Assembly (NCBI GenBank): GCA_027013145.1
Contig: JALUXX010000037.1
Span: 1-53,632 of the forward strand
From: Gammaproteobacteria bacterium
GTDB lineage: Bacteria; Pseudomonadota; Gammaproteobacteria; 21-64-14
Length of the DNA: 53,632 nucleotides
Direction of reading: 5' to 3'
Shown here: positions 26,989 to 34,699 of the stretch, in pieces
Layout of the letters: each line of letters starts with the position of its first letter
How positions within the stretch are numbered: the stretch's first letter is position 1
Made by a program: the position numbers and the translations under genes
Notes under the pieces: generated by a model
Told to the model about the DNA's origin: nothing
Database searches by the model: none
Seen by the model: only the letters and a program-made list of their open reading frames with translations

Positions 26989-28388
26989 TACTGCGCACCC
27001 CCGTAGGCGAGTTCTGGATTATAGAGGTATTCGATGTTGCCCTGCTCCACTTCCTTCAGGTATTCCTGGAACCGCTTCTTGGTCTCACTCCAGCTGATAC
27101 CCATCTTCTCGACCAGATCCTCGCACGGCGAGGCGTGCCACTGGAGCTGGACAATCTTGAACGGGTCGGCGCCGCAGGCGAGCGCCGCGAACTGGATGTC
27201 GGCCATGATCGGGACCTGGAAGTTCTGCTCGTGCGTCTTACCGATCCACTGGTTCTTATCCATGGTCGTCACACAGCCGGTGTCGTTGGCCAGCATGACG
27301 TCGGCATTGGCCTCCTCACGGGCGACACGGATCTTGCGGTCCATCGTGAACGAGCGCGTGAACTCCCGCTCCGAGATGATGTGCCGGAAACCGAAGCCGC
27401 AACAGTCGTACCAAGTGGAGTAGTCGATCACCTGGGCGCCCAGCGCCTGAGCCACCGAGGTGATGATCGCCGTACGGTTGCCGCCGAGCACGTCGGCGTC
27501 GTAGACCGCGTCTTCATGGACCATCTTGTAGTAGTGGCAGGCGACGTGCGCCGTGACGCGGATGTTGGAGACGTCGATCTTCTGCAGCTCCGAGGCGATG
27601 CGGTTGCGCATCACGTGCACCCACTCGGAATAGTGCACGATCTCCTCGGGGATCACCAGCTTGCCGTCCACCAGGCGACCGAGTTTGCCGAGGATCTTCT
27701 TGACCTTCTCGCGCAGCTCCGCCGACTCGATCAGGTACTTGCGGATCTCCTTGTAGTTGCCGAAGGAGGTCCCGCAGTGCACCAGCGGGAAGAAGTGGCC
27801 GGCGTCGAAGCCGTGCTGCTTGCCGGAGATGTAGGCCTGGTGGAAATTGCGCAGGAACACGGCCGCCAGCGACTCGACGTTGCCGATGCCCGAGCCGTGG
27901 TAGTTCCATGCGGTACAGGAAGTCTGGTCGGTCTCGTCGAGATAGTCGCGACCCGGCTGCATCCCGAGCTGGTTCATGGTCCACAGGAGCGAGGTCGGGT
28001 AACCCGGGATGTTGCCGCACTGGCCGCAGGACTTGTGGTGCCAGAGCTGGTTGGTGGGAATCTTCTTTTCCCAGCCGAAGAGCGTGCGCACGGTCATCGG
28101 CTTGTGGGCGTCGGTGATGCGGTGGACGATGATCTCGCCCTCGCGCTCCAACTCCCACATGTGCTCGCGGATGTCGTCCATGCGGTCGCCGAGGTCGACC
28201 GTACGGCGGTCGACGTGCTTGCGCACCCAGTCCGTCGCCTTGACCGCCTCCTCGCGGGAGAGGTTCGTCTCCTGGAAGAAGGAGCCGTGGCCCGCGATGC
28301 CCTGACCGTCGGTGTTGTGGAAACCAGGCTTCGTCGCACCATCGCCGTTCGCGTTGTGATTGCCGGGGGTGTTGTCGGTCGGATTCAT
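26988..28388 (-). CDS. shdrB1: sHdrB1, CCG-domain subunit
   Basis: A 466-residue HdrB-like protein. The N-terminal ~110 residues are a charged extension absent from sHdrB2, followed by CCG-type motifs (HHKSCGQCGNIPG, SCTAWNYH, VACHYYK, YDCCGFGFRH). It also has late Cys sites (NDTGCVTTMD and ALACGAD). It is larger than B2 and both belong to the sHdrB family with noncubane clusters. GATTCAGGAGGCAGATC precedes ATG 28388. It shares one base with shdrA and follows shdrC1 by 48 bp. Confidence 0.9.
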   Translation of the reverse strand: MNPTDNTPGNHNANGDGATKPGFHNTDGQGIAGHGSFFQETNLSREEAVKATDWVRKHVDRRTVDLGDRMDDIREHMWELEREGEIIVHRITDAHKPMTVRTLFGWEKKIPTNQLWHHKSCGQCGNIPGYPTSLLWTMNQLGMQPGRDYLDETDQTSCTAWNYHGSGIGNVESLAAVFLRNFHQAYISGKQHGFDAGHFFPLVHCGTSFGNYKEIRKYLIESAELREKVKKILGKLGRLVDGKLVIPEEIVHYSEWVHVMRNRIASELQKIDVSNIRVTAHVACHYYKMVHEDAVYDADVLGGNRTAIITSVAQALGAQVIDYSTWYDCCGFGFRHIISEREFTRSFTMDRKIRVAREEANADVMLANDTGCVTTMDKNQWIGKTHEQNFQVPIMADIQFAALACGADPFKIVQLQWHASPCEDLVEKMGISWSETKKRFQEYLKEVEQGNIEYLYNPELAYGGAQ

Positions 28389-28436
28389 GATCTGCCTCCT
28401 GAATCGATTCGGCGGCGCACCGGGGATGTCCGGTCG

Positions 28437-29120
28437 TCAGTCCTCGTCCTGCTCCTCGAGCCAGTCCTCGTAGTCCTCCTTCTTCTCGTCGATGAAATCC
28501 TCGATTACATCGAAGAGATTCTCGTCCATCATTTCCAGGGACTTGAGGACACCGGTCATCTCCCAGATGGTGTACATCTCCACGGAGGTCTTGAGCGAGA
28601 CCTCCCAGGCGGTATCGACAGTCTGCAGCGTCTTGACCGGGATCGCCTTGCGCAACACCTTCAGGTCGCCCTCCACCTTCTGGATGTTCGGACCCCAGTC
28701 CGGAAAGTGATCCGGCTGGATCATGTCCGGGGAGAGCTGGTTGCCGGTCGTGATCAGCTTGAGCATCACACGCCCGAACGGGCGCAACACGTCCTTGGCC
28801 GATTGCAACCCGCGGGCGATGGCGACCTCGCGCATGATCGCGACCAGCCCGCCCGGCGAATTCTTGAAGGGACAGCGGGCCGCGCAGGTCATGCACTGGG
28901 CGCAGGCCCAGATCTTTTCCTGCATCGCATCGTAGATCTGCTCGACGTTCTCGGTCCACAGCAACTGCACGATCTCGCGCGGGCTGTAGTCGTAGAAGTG
29001 GGCCGAGGGGCAGGTCGCCGTGCACACCCCGCAGTTCAGGCAGCCGTTCAACTCGTGATCGTAGCGGAAGTCGCTGCGGATATCGTCGAAGATCTGCTGC
29101 ATCTCTGCGTAGTTCGCCAT
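28437..29120 (-). CDS. shdrC1: sHdrC1, iron-sulfur electron-transfer subunit
   Basis: A 227-residue HdrC-like protein with two ferredoxin-type motifs: CLNCGVCTATCP (residues 27-38) and CAQCMTCAARCP (73-84). The C-terminal end is very acidic (DFIDEKKEDYEDWLEEQDED). It passes electrons within the sHdr complex. ATG 29120 has GAGGTGA upstream. It is the first of the six core sHdr genes and follows tusA by 156 bp, a gap large enough for a second promoter, though I see no clear one. Confidence 0.9.
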   Translation of the reverse strand: MANYAEMQQIFDDIRSDFRYDHELNGCLNCGVCTATCPSAHFYDYSPREIVQLLWTENVEQIYDAMQEKIWACAQCMTCAARCPFKNSPGGLVAIMREVAIARGLQSAKDVLRPFGRVMLKLITTGNQLSPDMIQPDHFPDWGPNIQKVEGDLKVLRKAIPVKTLQTVDTAWEVSLKTSVEMYTIWEMTGVLKSLEMMDENLFDVIEDFIDEKKEDYEDWLEEQDED

Positions 29121-29276
29121 CCGCTTCACCTCGTCCTGGTGGGGTCGGTGCGCACCCGGATCCGGTCGCGGATCCAACGGCGCCCGAGACCCTCGGGCCA
29201 ATACCCAAGCAAATCCGTCAACTATTGTCGCGGAAGGCGGCGGCGAACGCAAGCGCCGCCGCCCCGCGCGTCCGGC

Positions 29277-29507
29277 TCAGACCTTCTTCAGGAGGAAGAG
29301 GTACTTCCCACCTTCCTCGCGCGCCTCCAACAACTCGTTGCCGGTCTGCTTGGCGAAGGCGTCGAAGTCCTTCATCGCCCCCGGATCCGTGGCGATGATG
29401 TGCAACACCTGCCCGCTCTTCATCCCGGTCAGCGCCTTCTTCGCCCGCAGAATCGGCAACGGACAGTTCAGTCCGCTCGCATCCAGCTCCTGGTCGTATT
29501 CGGCCAT
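29277..29507 (-). CDS. tusA: TusA sulfur carrier
   Basis: A 76-residue TusA/SirA-family protein. The sulfur-accepting cysteine is Cys15 in LDASGLNCPLPILRAKKAL. GAMKDFDAFAKQTGNELLEA follows in the expected helix. It passes persulfide sulfur, in sulfur oxidisers from rhodanese/DsrE carriers toward the sHdr complex. AAGGAGGAGACGGGT precedes ATG 29507. It is the first gene of the cluster, and its placement with dsrE3, lbpA and shdr supports a sulfur-delivery role rather than tRNA thiolation. Confidence 0.93.
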   Translation of the reverse strand: MAEYDQELDASGLNCPLPILRAKKALTGMKSGQVLHIIATDPGAMKDFDAFAKQTGNELLEAREEGGKYLFLLKKV

Positions 29508-29621
29508 ACCCGTCTCCTCCTTTTTTTGTCCGGGTCGCCACCCGCGGGCACGGGCGCCTGCGGGCACTCGATCGAACGCGCCGCAACCACCAGAGGTCGG
29601 GAGCGGCGCCGTTCGACGGCG

Positions 29622-29650
29622 GTTATAGGACATGCACCGCACCGGTGCAA
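29622..29650 (-). promoter_or_regulatory. Candidate promoter for tusA and the sHdr cluster
   Basis: Read on the minus strand: TTGCAC (29650-29645), a 17-bp spacer, then TATAAC (29627-29622). This gives a leader of about 108 nt before the tusA start. Only three of six -35 positions match, so other factors or a regulator may help. A weaker plus-strand pair, TTGGCC (29671-29676) and TATGCT (29695-29700) with 18 bp spacing, could serve the divergent gene at 29823. Confidence 0.45.
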
Positions 29651-29822
29651 CCGGACCCCGGACGAGGGGGTTGGCCTGACCCAGTATATTAGCGTATGCT
29701 TAAGAATCATTCAACGGGCGCAGGCCCCGGCAGCGGCCTTGTCGCGGCCCCCGCCCATGTGGTATTCAGCGAGTCCGCCGCCGCACCGGCGGCGTCACCG
29801 GGCGTACGACAGGAGAGACGGG

Positions 29823-30131
29823 GTGGAGAAAAAAGACTTCGCGGTGGATACCCGCTACGTGCTGACCCTCAGCGACCCGGAAGGGGGCCGTCTGCGGCCG
29901 GCCAACGTCTACGTCTACCGGCTCTATGACGACTACATGATCGCGCGCATGACCGACCGCGAAGGCTCCCTGCGCAAGATTCCCTACGATCAGGTGGTGC
30001 GGATCGTGCGTACGATCCCGGTCCCGCCGGAGCGCCGGTTCATGGTCCCTGCCGCCCTGCTCGACGAGCGCATCTGGAAGGAGCGCTCGTCGCTGACGAT
30101 GTATTCGTCCTCTCCCGCACTCGGCAAGTAG
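29823..30131 (+). CDS. Uncharacterised small protein divergent from tusA (102 aa)
   Basis: From GTG 29823 the product begins VEKKDFAVDTRYVLTLSDPE and continues as a basic, mostly beta protein of 102 residues. Segments are ANVYVYRLYDDYMIARMTD, IPYDQVVRIVRTIPVPP and a serine-rich tail (SSLTMYSSSPALGK). No signal peptide or TM segment is visible. ACAGGAGAGACGGG precedes the start. No family is recognised. Its position back-to-back with the tusA-sHdr operon, sharing a 315-bp regulatory gap, makes a link to sulfur metabolism possible but unproven. Confidence 0.6.
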   Translation: MEKKDFAVDTRYVLTLSDPEGGRLRPANVYVYRLYDDYMIARMTDREGSLRKIPYDQVVRIVRTIPVPPERRFMVPAALLDERIWKERSSLTMYSSSPALGK

Positions 30132-30341
30132 CCGCGCGCACCGTTTCGGACGGCGGGGGCGTGGCCGGCCCCGCGGGCGCGCCATTCGCGGCGCCGGTCT
30201 GATATCCTGAGGGACGTGAAAGCGTCCCCGGATCCCCGAGTTGCGGCCCCCGACCGACCCGCGCGCGCGTCCCGGCGCCGCCGCGGCCGGGCCTGCGTTG
30301 CGCCCCGCCCACGCTGGACGACCGTCCGCCCGGGGTGAGGT

Positions 30342-31772
30342 GTGTACGCCCCAAGATTGTTCGCCGCCGCCCTGTTGCTGGCCTGGATGCTGCCCGCACC
30401 GGCCGACCCTAGTCTGCCCGACCTCGGCGACGCCTCCGCCACCGCCATCTCCCCGCATCAGGAGGAGGTGCTCGGGCGCGAGTTCATGCGCGAGGCGCGC
30501 CGTCATCTCCACATCCTCGACGACCCGCTGCTCAATGAGTATCTGAGTTCTCTCGGCGCACGGCTGGTCTCCAACAGCGACGAGGCGGGCCGCACTTTCA
30601 CCTTCTTCCTGGTCGACGACCCGACCATCAACGCCTTCGCCGTACCCGGAGGGTTCATCGGCGTTGACAGCGGGCTGGTTCTGCTCACCCGCTCCGAGAG
30701 CGAACTCGCGGCGGTGCTGGCGCACGAGATCTCGCACATCACCCAGCACCACATGGCGCGCGCCATCGCCGACGCCAAGCGCCTCACGATTCCCACCGCC
30801 GCCGCGCTGCTCGCGGCGATCCTGCTCGCCACGCAGAATCCCGAGGCCGGGAGTGCGGCGATCGCCGCCTCCCAGGCGGGCATCGTGCAGCACCGCATCA
30901 ACTTCACGCGCGGCGATGAAGAGGAGGCCGACCGGGTCGGGATCGGGGTGCTCGCGCGTTCCGGCTACAATCCGTACGCGATGGCGGACTTCTTCGAGCG
31001 CATGGCGCAGGCGACCCGCTACCAGGGACTCAATCTCCCGCCGTTCCTGCTCGACCACCCGGTGACCACGGCGCGGATCGCGGACGCGCGCGCGCGTGCC
31101 GCGCGTCTGCCCGTCGCGCACCCGCGCGACCGTCTCGTCTACTATCTCGCGCGCGCCCGACTCGACGTGCTCGTCTCCCAGGACCCTGCGGCCACCGCAC
31201 GCCACTTCCGCAAACGCATCGCCGCCGGCGACTACCAGCGCGCGGAGGCCGCCCACTACGGTTACGCCCTGGCGCTGATCCGGGCGGGGGACTACGCGCA
31301 GGCGCTCGACCAGATCGCACGGCTCCTGCGCAAGGACCCGGACCGAGTGGAATACCTGATGGCGCGCGCGCAGGCACAACTCGACGCCGGCCGCACGGCG
31401 GCCGCGCTCGCCACCTGCGCCTACGCCGCGCGCCTCTACCCCGACTTCTACCCGCTCACGATCGAGTACGGCCACGCGCTGCTCAACGCCGGCGAGCCGG
31501 ACCGGGCACGGCGACTGTTGCTCGCCTACCTGCGCACCGGCCGGCCCGACCCGATGCTCTACAGCCTCATTGCGCGCGCCGCCAGTCGCGCGGGCTTCGT
31601 CAGCGAGTCGCACGAGTTCCAGGCGGAGTTCTACTACCTCAACGGCGCGCTGCACCCCGCCATCGGCCAGTTGGAACAAGCCCTCAAGGCCGCGACCACG
31701 ACCATCCAGCGCGAGCGCATCCAGGCGCGCCTGGCGCAGTTCAAGCGCGAGGCGAAGGACAAACAGCGGTAG
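30342..31772 (+). CDS. bepA: M48 metalloprotease with TPR repeats (BepA/YfgC-like)
   Basis: A 476-residue exported protease. It has a signal peptide (LFAAALLLAWMLPAPA), the zinc motif HEISH at residues 128-132, and the third metal ligand in DEEEADRVG. TPR-like helices from about residue 260 (PVAHPRDRLVYYLARARLDV, RAEAAHYGYALALIRAGDY and so on) finish the chain. BepA-type proteins act in the periplasm as protease and chaperone in outer-membrane protein assembly. The GTG start at 30342 is accepted because it lies just before the signal peptide; no clear Shine-Dalgarno is seen. Confidence 0.88.
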   Translation: MYAPRLFAAALLLAWMLPAPADPSLPDLGDASATAISPHQEEVLGREFMREARRHLHILDDPLLNEYLSSLGARLVSNSDEAGRTFTFFLVDDPTINAFAVPGGFIGVDSGLVLLTRSESELAAVLAHEISHITQHHMARAIADAKRLTIPTAAALLAAILLATQNPEAGSAAIAASQAGIVQHRINFTRGDEEEADRVGIGVLARSGYNPYAMADFFERMAQATRYQGLNLPPFLLDHPVTTARIADARARAARLPVAHPRDRLVYYLARARLDVLVSQDPAATARHFRKRIAAGDYQRAEAAHYGYALALIRAGDYAQALDQIARLLRKDPDRVEYLMARAQAQLDAGRTAAALATCAYAARLYPDFYPLTIEYGHALLNAGEPDRARRLLLAYLRTGRPDPMLYSLIARAASRAGFVSESHEFQAEFYYLNGALHPAIGQLEQALKAATTTIQRERIQARLAQFKREAKDKQR

Positions 31773-31791
31773 CGGGGCGCACCGGACCGGG

Positions 31792-32190
31792 GTAGGGCCG
31801 GGCTTGCCCGGCCGACACCGCCGATCGAACCGGCGTCGCCGGGGTGATGCGTCGCCGGCGGACCGAGGCCCGCCCTACCCGTGCCCGGGTCGGCATGGGA
31901 GGTGGGGTAGGGCCGGGCTTGCCCGGCCGACGGCGTCGTTCGAACCGCCGTCGCCGGCGTGATGCGTCGCCGGCGGACCAAGGCCCGCCCTACCCGTGCC
32001 CGGGTCGGCATGGGAGGTGGGGTAGGGCCGGGCCTGCCCGACCGACGGCGTCGTTCGAACCGGCGTCGCCGGGGTGATGCGTCGCCGGCGGGCCAAGGCC
32101 CGCCCTACCCGTGCCCGGGTCGGCATGGGAGGTGGGGTAGGGCCGGGCTTGCCCGGCCGACGGCGTCGTTCGAACCGATGCCGTTCGGAT
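31792..32190. repeat. 115-bp tandem array of family-A composite repeats
   Basis: GTAGGGCCGGGC starts recur at 31792, 31907, 32022 and 32137, exactly 115 bp apart. Each unit has a GGGCTTGCCCGGCCGAC hairpin, a variable centre with CGTCGTTCGAACCG or similar, a CGCCGGCGGACCAAGGCCCG-type hairpin and a CCCGGGTCGGCATGGGAGGT joint. Three complete units plus a partial one fill the gap between bepA and the receiver-like ORF. No gene lies in the gap. Confidence 0.9.
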
Positions 32191-32531
32191 CAGGATCCGT
32201 CGCGGGACGACCCCCCGGATCCGTCGGTCATCAGCTTCAGGCCGATGCGCTGGGCGAGGTCCGCACTGCCGACCGCACTTCGGGGCAGCTCGGCGGTGGC
32301 GTCGTTGAACAGCACGGGGATCCCCAACGCCTCCACCGCCTCGAGCAGCGGTTCGAGTGTCGGTCCGCAGTCCTCGTCGAGGTCGAGCAGGAGGAGGTCC
32401 GCATCGGTCGACCGGCAACCCGCCAGGGCGGCGGCTTCCAACTCGACGACCGCGGCGACCTGCAATCCGCTCGCGGCGATGAGCCCCCGGAGCCGTTCGC
32501 GCCGCTCGTCGGAGCCCGCGGCGATCACCAC
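32190..32531 (-). CDS. Receiver-like ORF following an A9 tract (possible extension of the upstream ATPase)
   Basis: The open frame gives 113 residues from GTG 32531. It has a receiver-fold pattern: VIAAGSDERRERLRGLIAAS as strand and helix 1, ADLLLLDLDEDCGPTLEPLL with the acidic phospho-acceptor strand, and IPVLFNDATAELP as strand 4. No Shine-Dalgarno is visible, since the start lies inside the 3' end of the ATPase gene, one frame away (-1). A -1 slip at the A9 run 32538-32546 would fuse it to the ATPase. It may be a separate coupled gene, a frameshift product, or a broken 3' end. Confidence 0.55.
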   Translation of the reverse strand: MVIAAGSDERRERLRGLIAASGLQVAAVVELEAAALAGCRSTDADLLLLDLDEDCGPTLEPLLEAVEALGIPVLFNDATAELPRSAVGSADLAQRIGLKLMTDGSGGSSRDGS

Positions 32532-33499
32532 GGATAATTTTTTTTTCCGCCCGCCGCGAAATCGGTGTCGGGAGCGCGATCGCCGCAGGCCCCGGTTGCC
32601 GGCTCCGCGGCGACGGAACGCGGCCCGGCACCGGCCGACGCGTCACTCGACGGCGCGGTTCCCGCCGGCGCCTCGGGTTCGCCCCCCGGAAACAGCCCGC
32701 CCTTGCGCTTGTCGCGCGCCACGTCGCGCACCAGCGCCGCCGTGATACGTTCGGCCTGCTCGGCGTAGCCGTAGACCAGGGCGGTGTCGCACACCAGATT
32801 GACCAGCCGCGGCACGCCGCGGCTGGCTTCGTGCACGGCGGCACAGGCCTCGTCGTCGAACAGCCCCGGGTCCCCTCCCGCCACCTCGACGCGGTGGCGG
32901 ACATAGTCGCGGGTCTCCTCGACGTTGAGGGGTTCGAGATCGTAGTCCACGGCGATGCGCTGGGCGAACTGTTCGAGGTCGGGACGGCGCAGCGTGTCGC
33001 GCAGGCCCGGCTGGCCCACGAGGATCACCTGCAGCACCTGGTCCTTGTCGGCGTTGACGTTGGAGAGCATGCGCAGCTCCTCCAGCGTCTCCGGCGCCAT
33101 GTTCTGCGCCTCGTCCACGATCAGCACGGTACGCCGGTTGTGCGCGTACTCGCGGATCATGAAATCGACGAAGGCGCGATAGCGCCCGACCTTGTCGAGT
33201 CCCTGGTCGTCGAGGTTGAAGGCGAGCATGATCCATTGCAGCAGATCGCCGAAGGAGCGATGGGTGTTGGAGATCAGCCCGACCGTGGTGTCCCGGTCGA
33301 GGTTGTTGAGCAGGTGGCGGATGAGCGTGGTTTTGCCGGTGCCGATGCCGCCGCTGATGACCGTGAACCCGGCCTGGTTCATCAGGCCGTACTCCAGCAG
33401 GACCAGCGCCATGCGGTGCTTCGGGCTCAGGAACAGAAAGCCCGGATCGGGGAGCAGCGAGAAGGGTTTCTCGCGGAAGCCGTAGAAGGCCTCGTACAT
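32525..33499 (-). CDS. ExeA-like / XrtA-locus AAA+ ATPase
   Basis: A 324-residue ATPase of the type found in exosortase A (PEP-CTERM) exopolysaccharide loci, related to ExeA. The start MYEAFYGFREKPFSLLPDP is diagnostic. Walker A is GGIGTGKT at residues 50-57 and Walker B is TVLIVDEAQNM. A VGQPGLRDTLRRPDLEQFAQRI segment follows, as in the family. After the ATPase core (about residue 270) comes a low-complexity Ala/Pro/Glu linker that ends abruptly in GGKKNYPW at an A9 run. Its start is 3 bp after the kinase-like gene's stop. Confidence 0.88.
   Translation of the reverse strand: MYEAFYGFREKPFSLLPDPGFLFLSPKHRMALVLLEYGLMNQAGFTVISGGIGTGKTTLIRHLLNNLDRDTTVGLISNTHRSFGDLLQWIMLAFNLDDQGLDKVGRYRAFVDFMIREYAHNRRTVLIVDEAQNMAPETLEELRMLSNVNADKDQVLQVILVGQPGLRDTLRRPDLEQFAQRIAVDYDLEPLNVEETRDYVRHRVEVAGGDPGLFDDEACAAVHEASRGVPRLVNLVCDTALVYGYAEQAERITAALVRDVARDKRKGGLFPGGEPEAPAGTAPSSDASAGAGPRSVAAEPATGACGDRAPDTDFAAGGKKNYPW
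32538..32546 (-). promoter_or_regulatory. A9 slippery run at the ATPase / receiver-like boundary
   Basis: Nine consecutive T on the plus strand read as GGA AAA AAA AAT in the ATPase frame, which includes the A AAA AAA heptamer. Slipping back one base leads directly into AAA TTA TCC GTG of the receiver-like frame, with no stop between. This fits -1 frameshifting, transcriptional slippage, phase variation, or a homopolymer base-call error. Confidence 0.5.
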
Positions 33500-33502
33500 C
33501 GG

Positions 33503-34363
33503 TCAGGTGCCGCCGGCGAACAGCCGCCGCAGCCAGCCGCGGCCGACCGGACGCTCGTCCTCGTCCGGACCCTGTTGCGCCTTGTTGAGAACGGTGCCGA
33601 TCAACTGCGTGTCCTTGAGCAAGCCGGCCGCGCGCTCCAGCTCGTCGGTGCCGGTCGCGCCTTCCTCGACGACCAGCAAGGCGGCGTCGACGTAGGGCGC
33701 GAAGGCGAGCGCGTCGGCGGCGCTCAGCAACGGGGCAAGATCGAAGAGCACGATGCGCGTGGGGTAGCGGCGCTTGAGTTCCTCGACCAGGCGCGCCATC
33801 TTCGGCGAATTGAGCATCTCCGCCGAGTCGAGGATCGGTTTTCCGCCCGGCAGCAGCACGAAGCGACCGATGCCGTCGGGGTGCACCAGGATCTCCTCGA
33901 GCGGCGTGTCGCCGGTGAGGTAGTCCGAAAGGCCCGGGGATCCCGGCAGGCCGAAGAGTTCGTGCACGCGCGGGGCGCGCAGGTTCGCGTCGACGAGGAG
34001 CACCGTCCGGTTCACCTCGAGGGCGAGGCTGATGGCGAGGTTCACCGCGGTGAGGGTCTTGCCCTCGTGGGCCCCCGGGCTGGTCACCGCGAGCGCGTTC
34101 CAGCCGTTTTTCTGCAGGCGCTTGAGGACCTGCGTGCGCAGGATCCGGTAGGCGTCGGTGAACGGCCCCGGGTCGAAGCCCGCGATCACGCGGTTGGCGC
34201 GCAGGGTGCCGCGCAGCACCGGGGCGGTACGCGTGCGGCTGTAGACGATCTCGGCGGGGTCGGCGGGTGCGCCGCCCGCACGTCCCACCGCTCCGCCCCC
34301 CGCGCCGCCGCCCACCGCGCGCTCCTGGCGGGCCTTCTCGAGGGCTTCCTTGATGCGTTCCAT
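33503..34363 (-). CDS. CpsD/CapB-type tyrosine-kinase-like ATPase of the exopolysaccharide locus
   Basis: A 286-residue bacterial tyrosine-kinase-fold protein. Its P-loop region is ALAVTSPGAHEGKTLTAVNLA, Walker A' is VLLVDANLRAP, and a Walker B-like strand is RIVLFDLAPLL. The start MERIKEALEKARQER is the usual N-terminus of the XrtA-associated autokinase group. The C-terminal end (DERPVGRGWLRRLFAGGT) has no tyrosine cluster, which classical members autophosphorylate. It partners the Wzz-like membrane protein encoded upstream. Activity as a kinase versus a regulatory ATPase is open. Confidence 0.82.
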   Translation of the reverse strand: MERIKEALEKARQERAVGGGAGGGAVGRAGGAPADPAEIVYSRTRTAPVLRGTLRANRVIAGFDPGPFTDAYRILRTQVLKRLQKNGWNALAVTSPGAHEGKTLTAVNLAISLALEVNRTVLLVDANLRAPRVHELFGLPGSPGLSDYLTGDTPLEEILVHPDGIGRFVLLPGGKPILDSAEMLNSPKMARLVEELKRRYPTRIVLFDLAPLLSAADALAFAPYVDAALLVVEEGATGTDELERAAGLLKDTQLIGTVLNKAQQGPDEDERPVGRGWLRRLFAGGT

Positions 34364-34499
34364 AGGTCAATGACCGGCTTGCGCCGTCTCCGTCGGTCGA
34401 ATCCTCGGGCCGGAGGCCCGTGCGGGCACCGCCCCCCGTCGATCTATCGGGTTCCGCGGCCGGGCCCTTGAGGCGGGCCGACCCGTCACCGTTGTCGGC

Positions 34500-34670
34500 A
34501 TTGTAGGGCCGGGCTTGCCCGGCCGACGGCCTCACCGTGCCCAACGGCGTCGGAACGTCGCGCGTCGTCGGCGGGCCAAGGCCCGCCCTACCCCGGCCGG
34601 CGGCCTTTCAACCCCGACGGGGTCGGGACACCGTGCGTCGTCGGCGGGGCAAGCCCCGCCCTACCGCATT
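34500..34670. repeat. Family-A repeats
   Basis: GTAGGGCCGGGCTTGCCCGG at about 34503 is followed by GTCGGCGGGCCAAGGCCCGC ending near 34592. A second, diverged GTCGGCGGGGCAAGCCCCGC hairpin lies at about 34638-34663. They fill the 336-bp gap 34364-34699; the remainder holds no gene I can identify. Confidence 0.8.
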
Positions 34671-34699
34671 CGCGTGCGCCGTGCCGCCGGCCGGCGCCG

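Noticed and set aside
27135-30131. A 998-residue plus-strand open frame across shdrB1, shdrC1 and tusA
   Set aside because: It is antisense to well-supported iron-sulfur proteins. Long stop-free frames are expected on the opposite strand of GC-rich coding DNA. Only its last 102 residues, from GTG 29823, lie outside those genes and are kept as a gene.
31792-32190. CRISPR array
   Set aside because: The 115-bp spacing, hairpin structure and near-identity across each whole unit do not fit short repeats with unique spacers. No cas gene is nearby.
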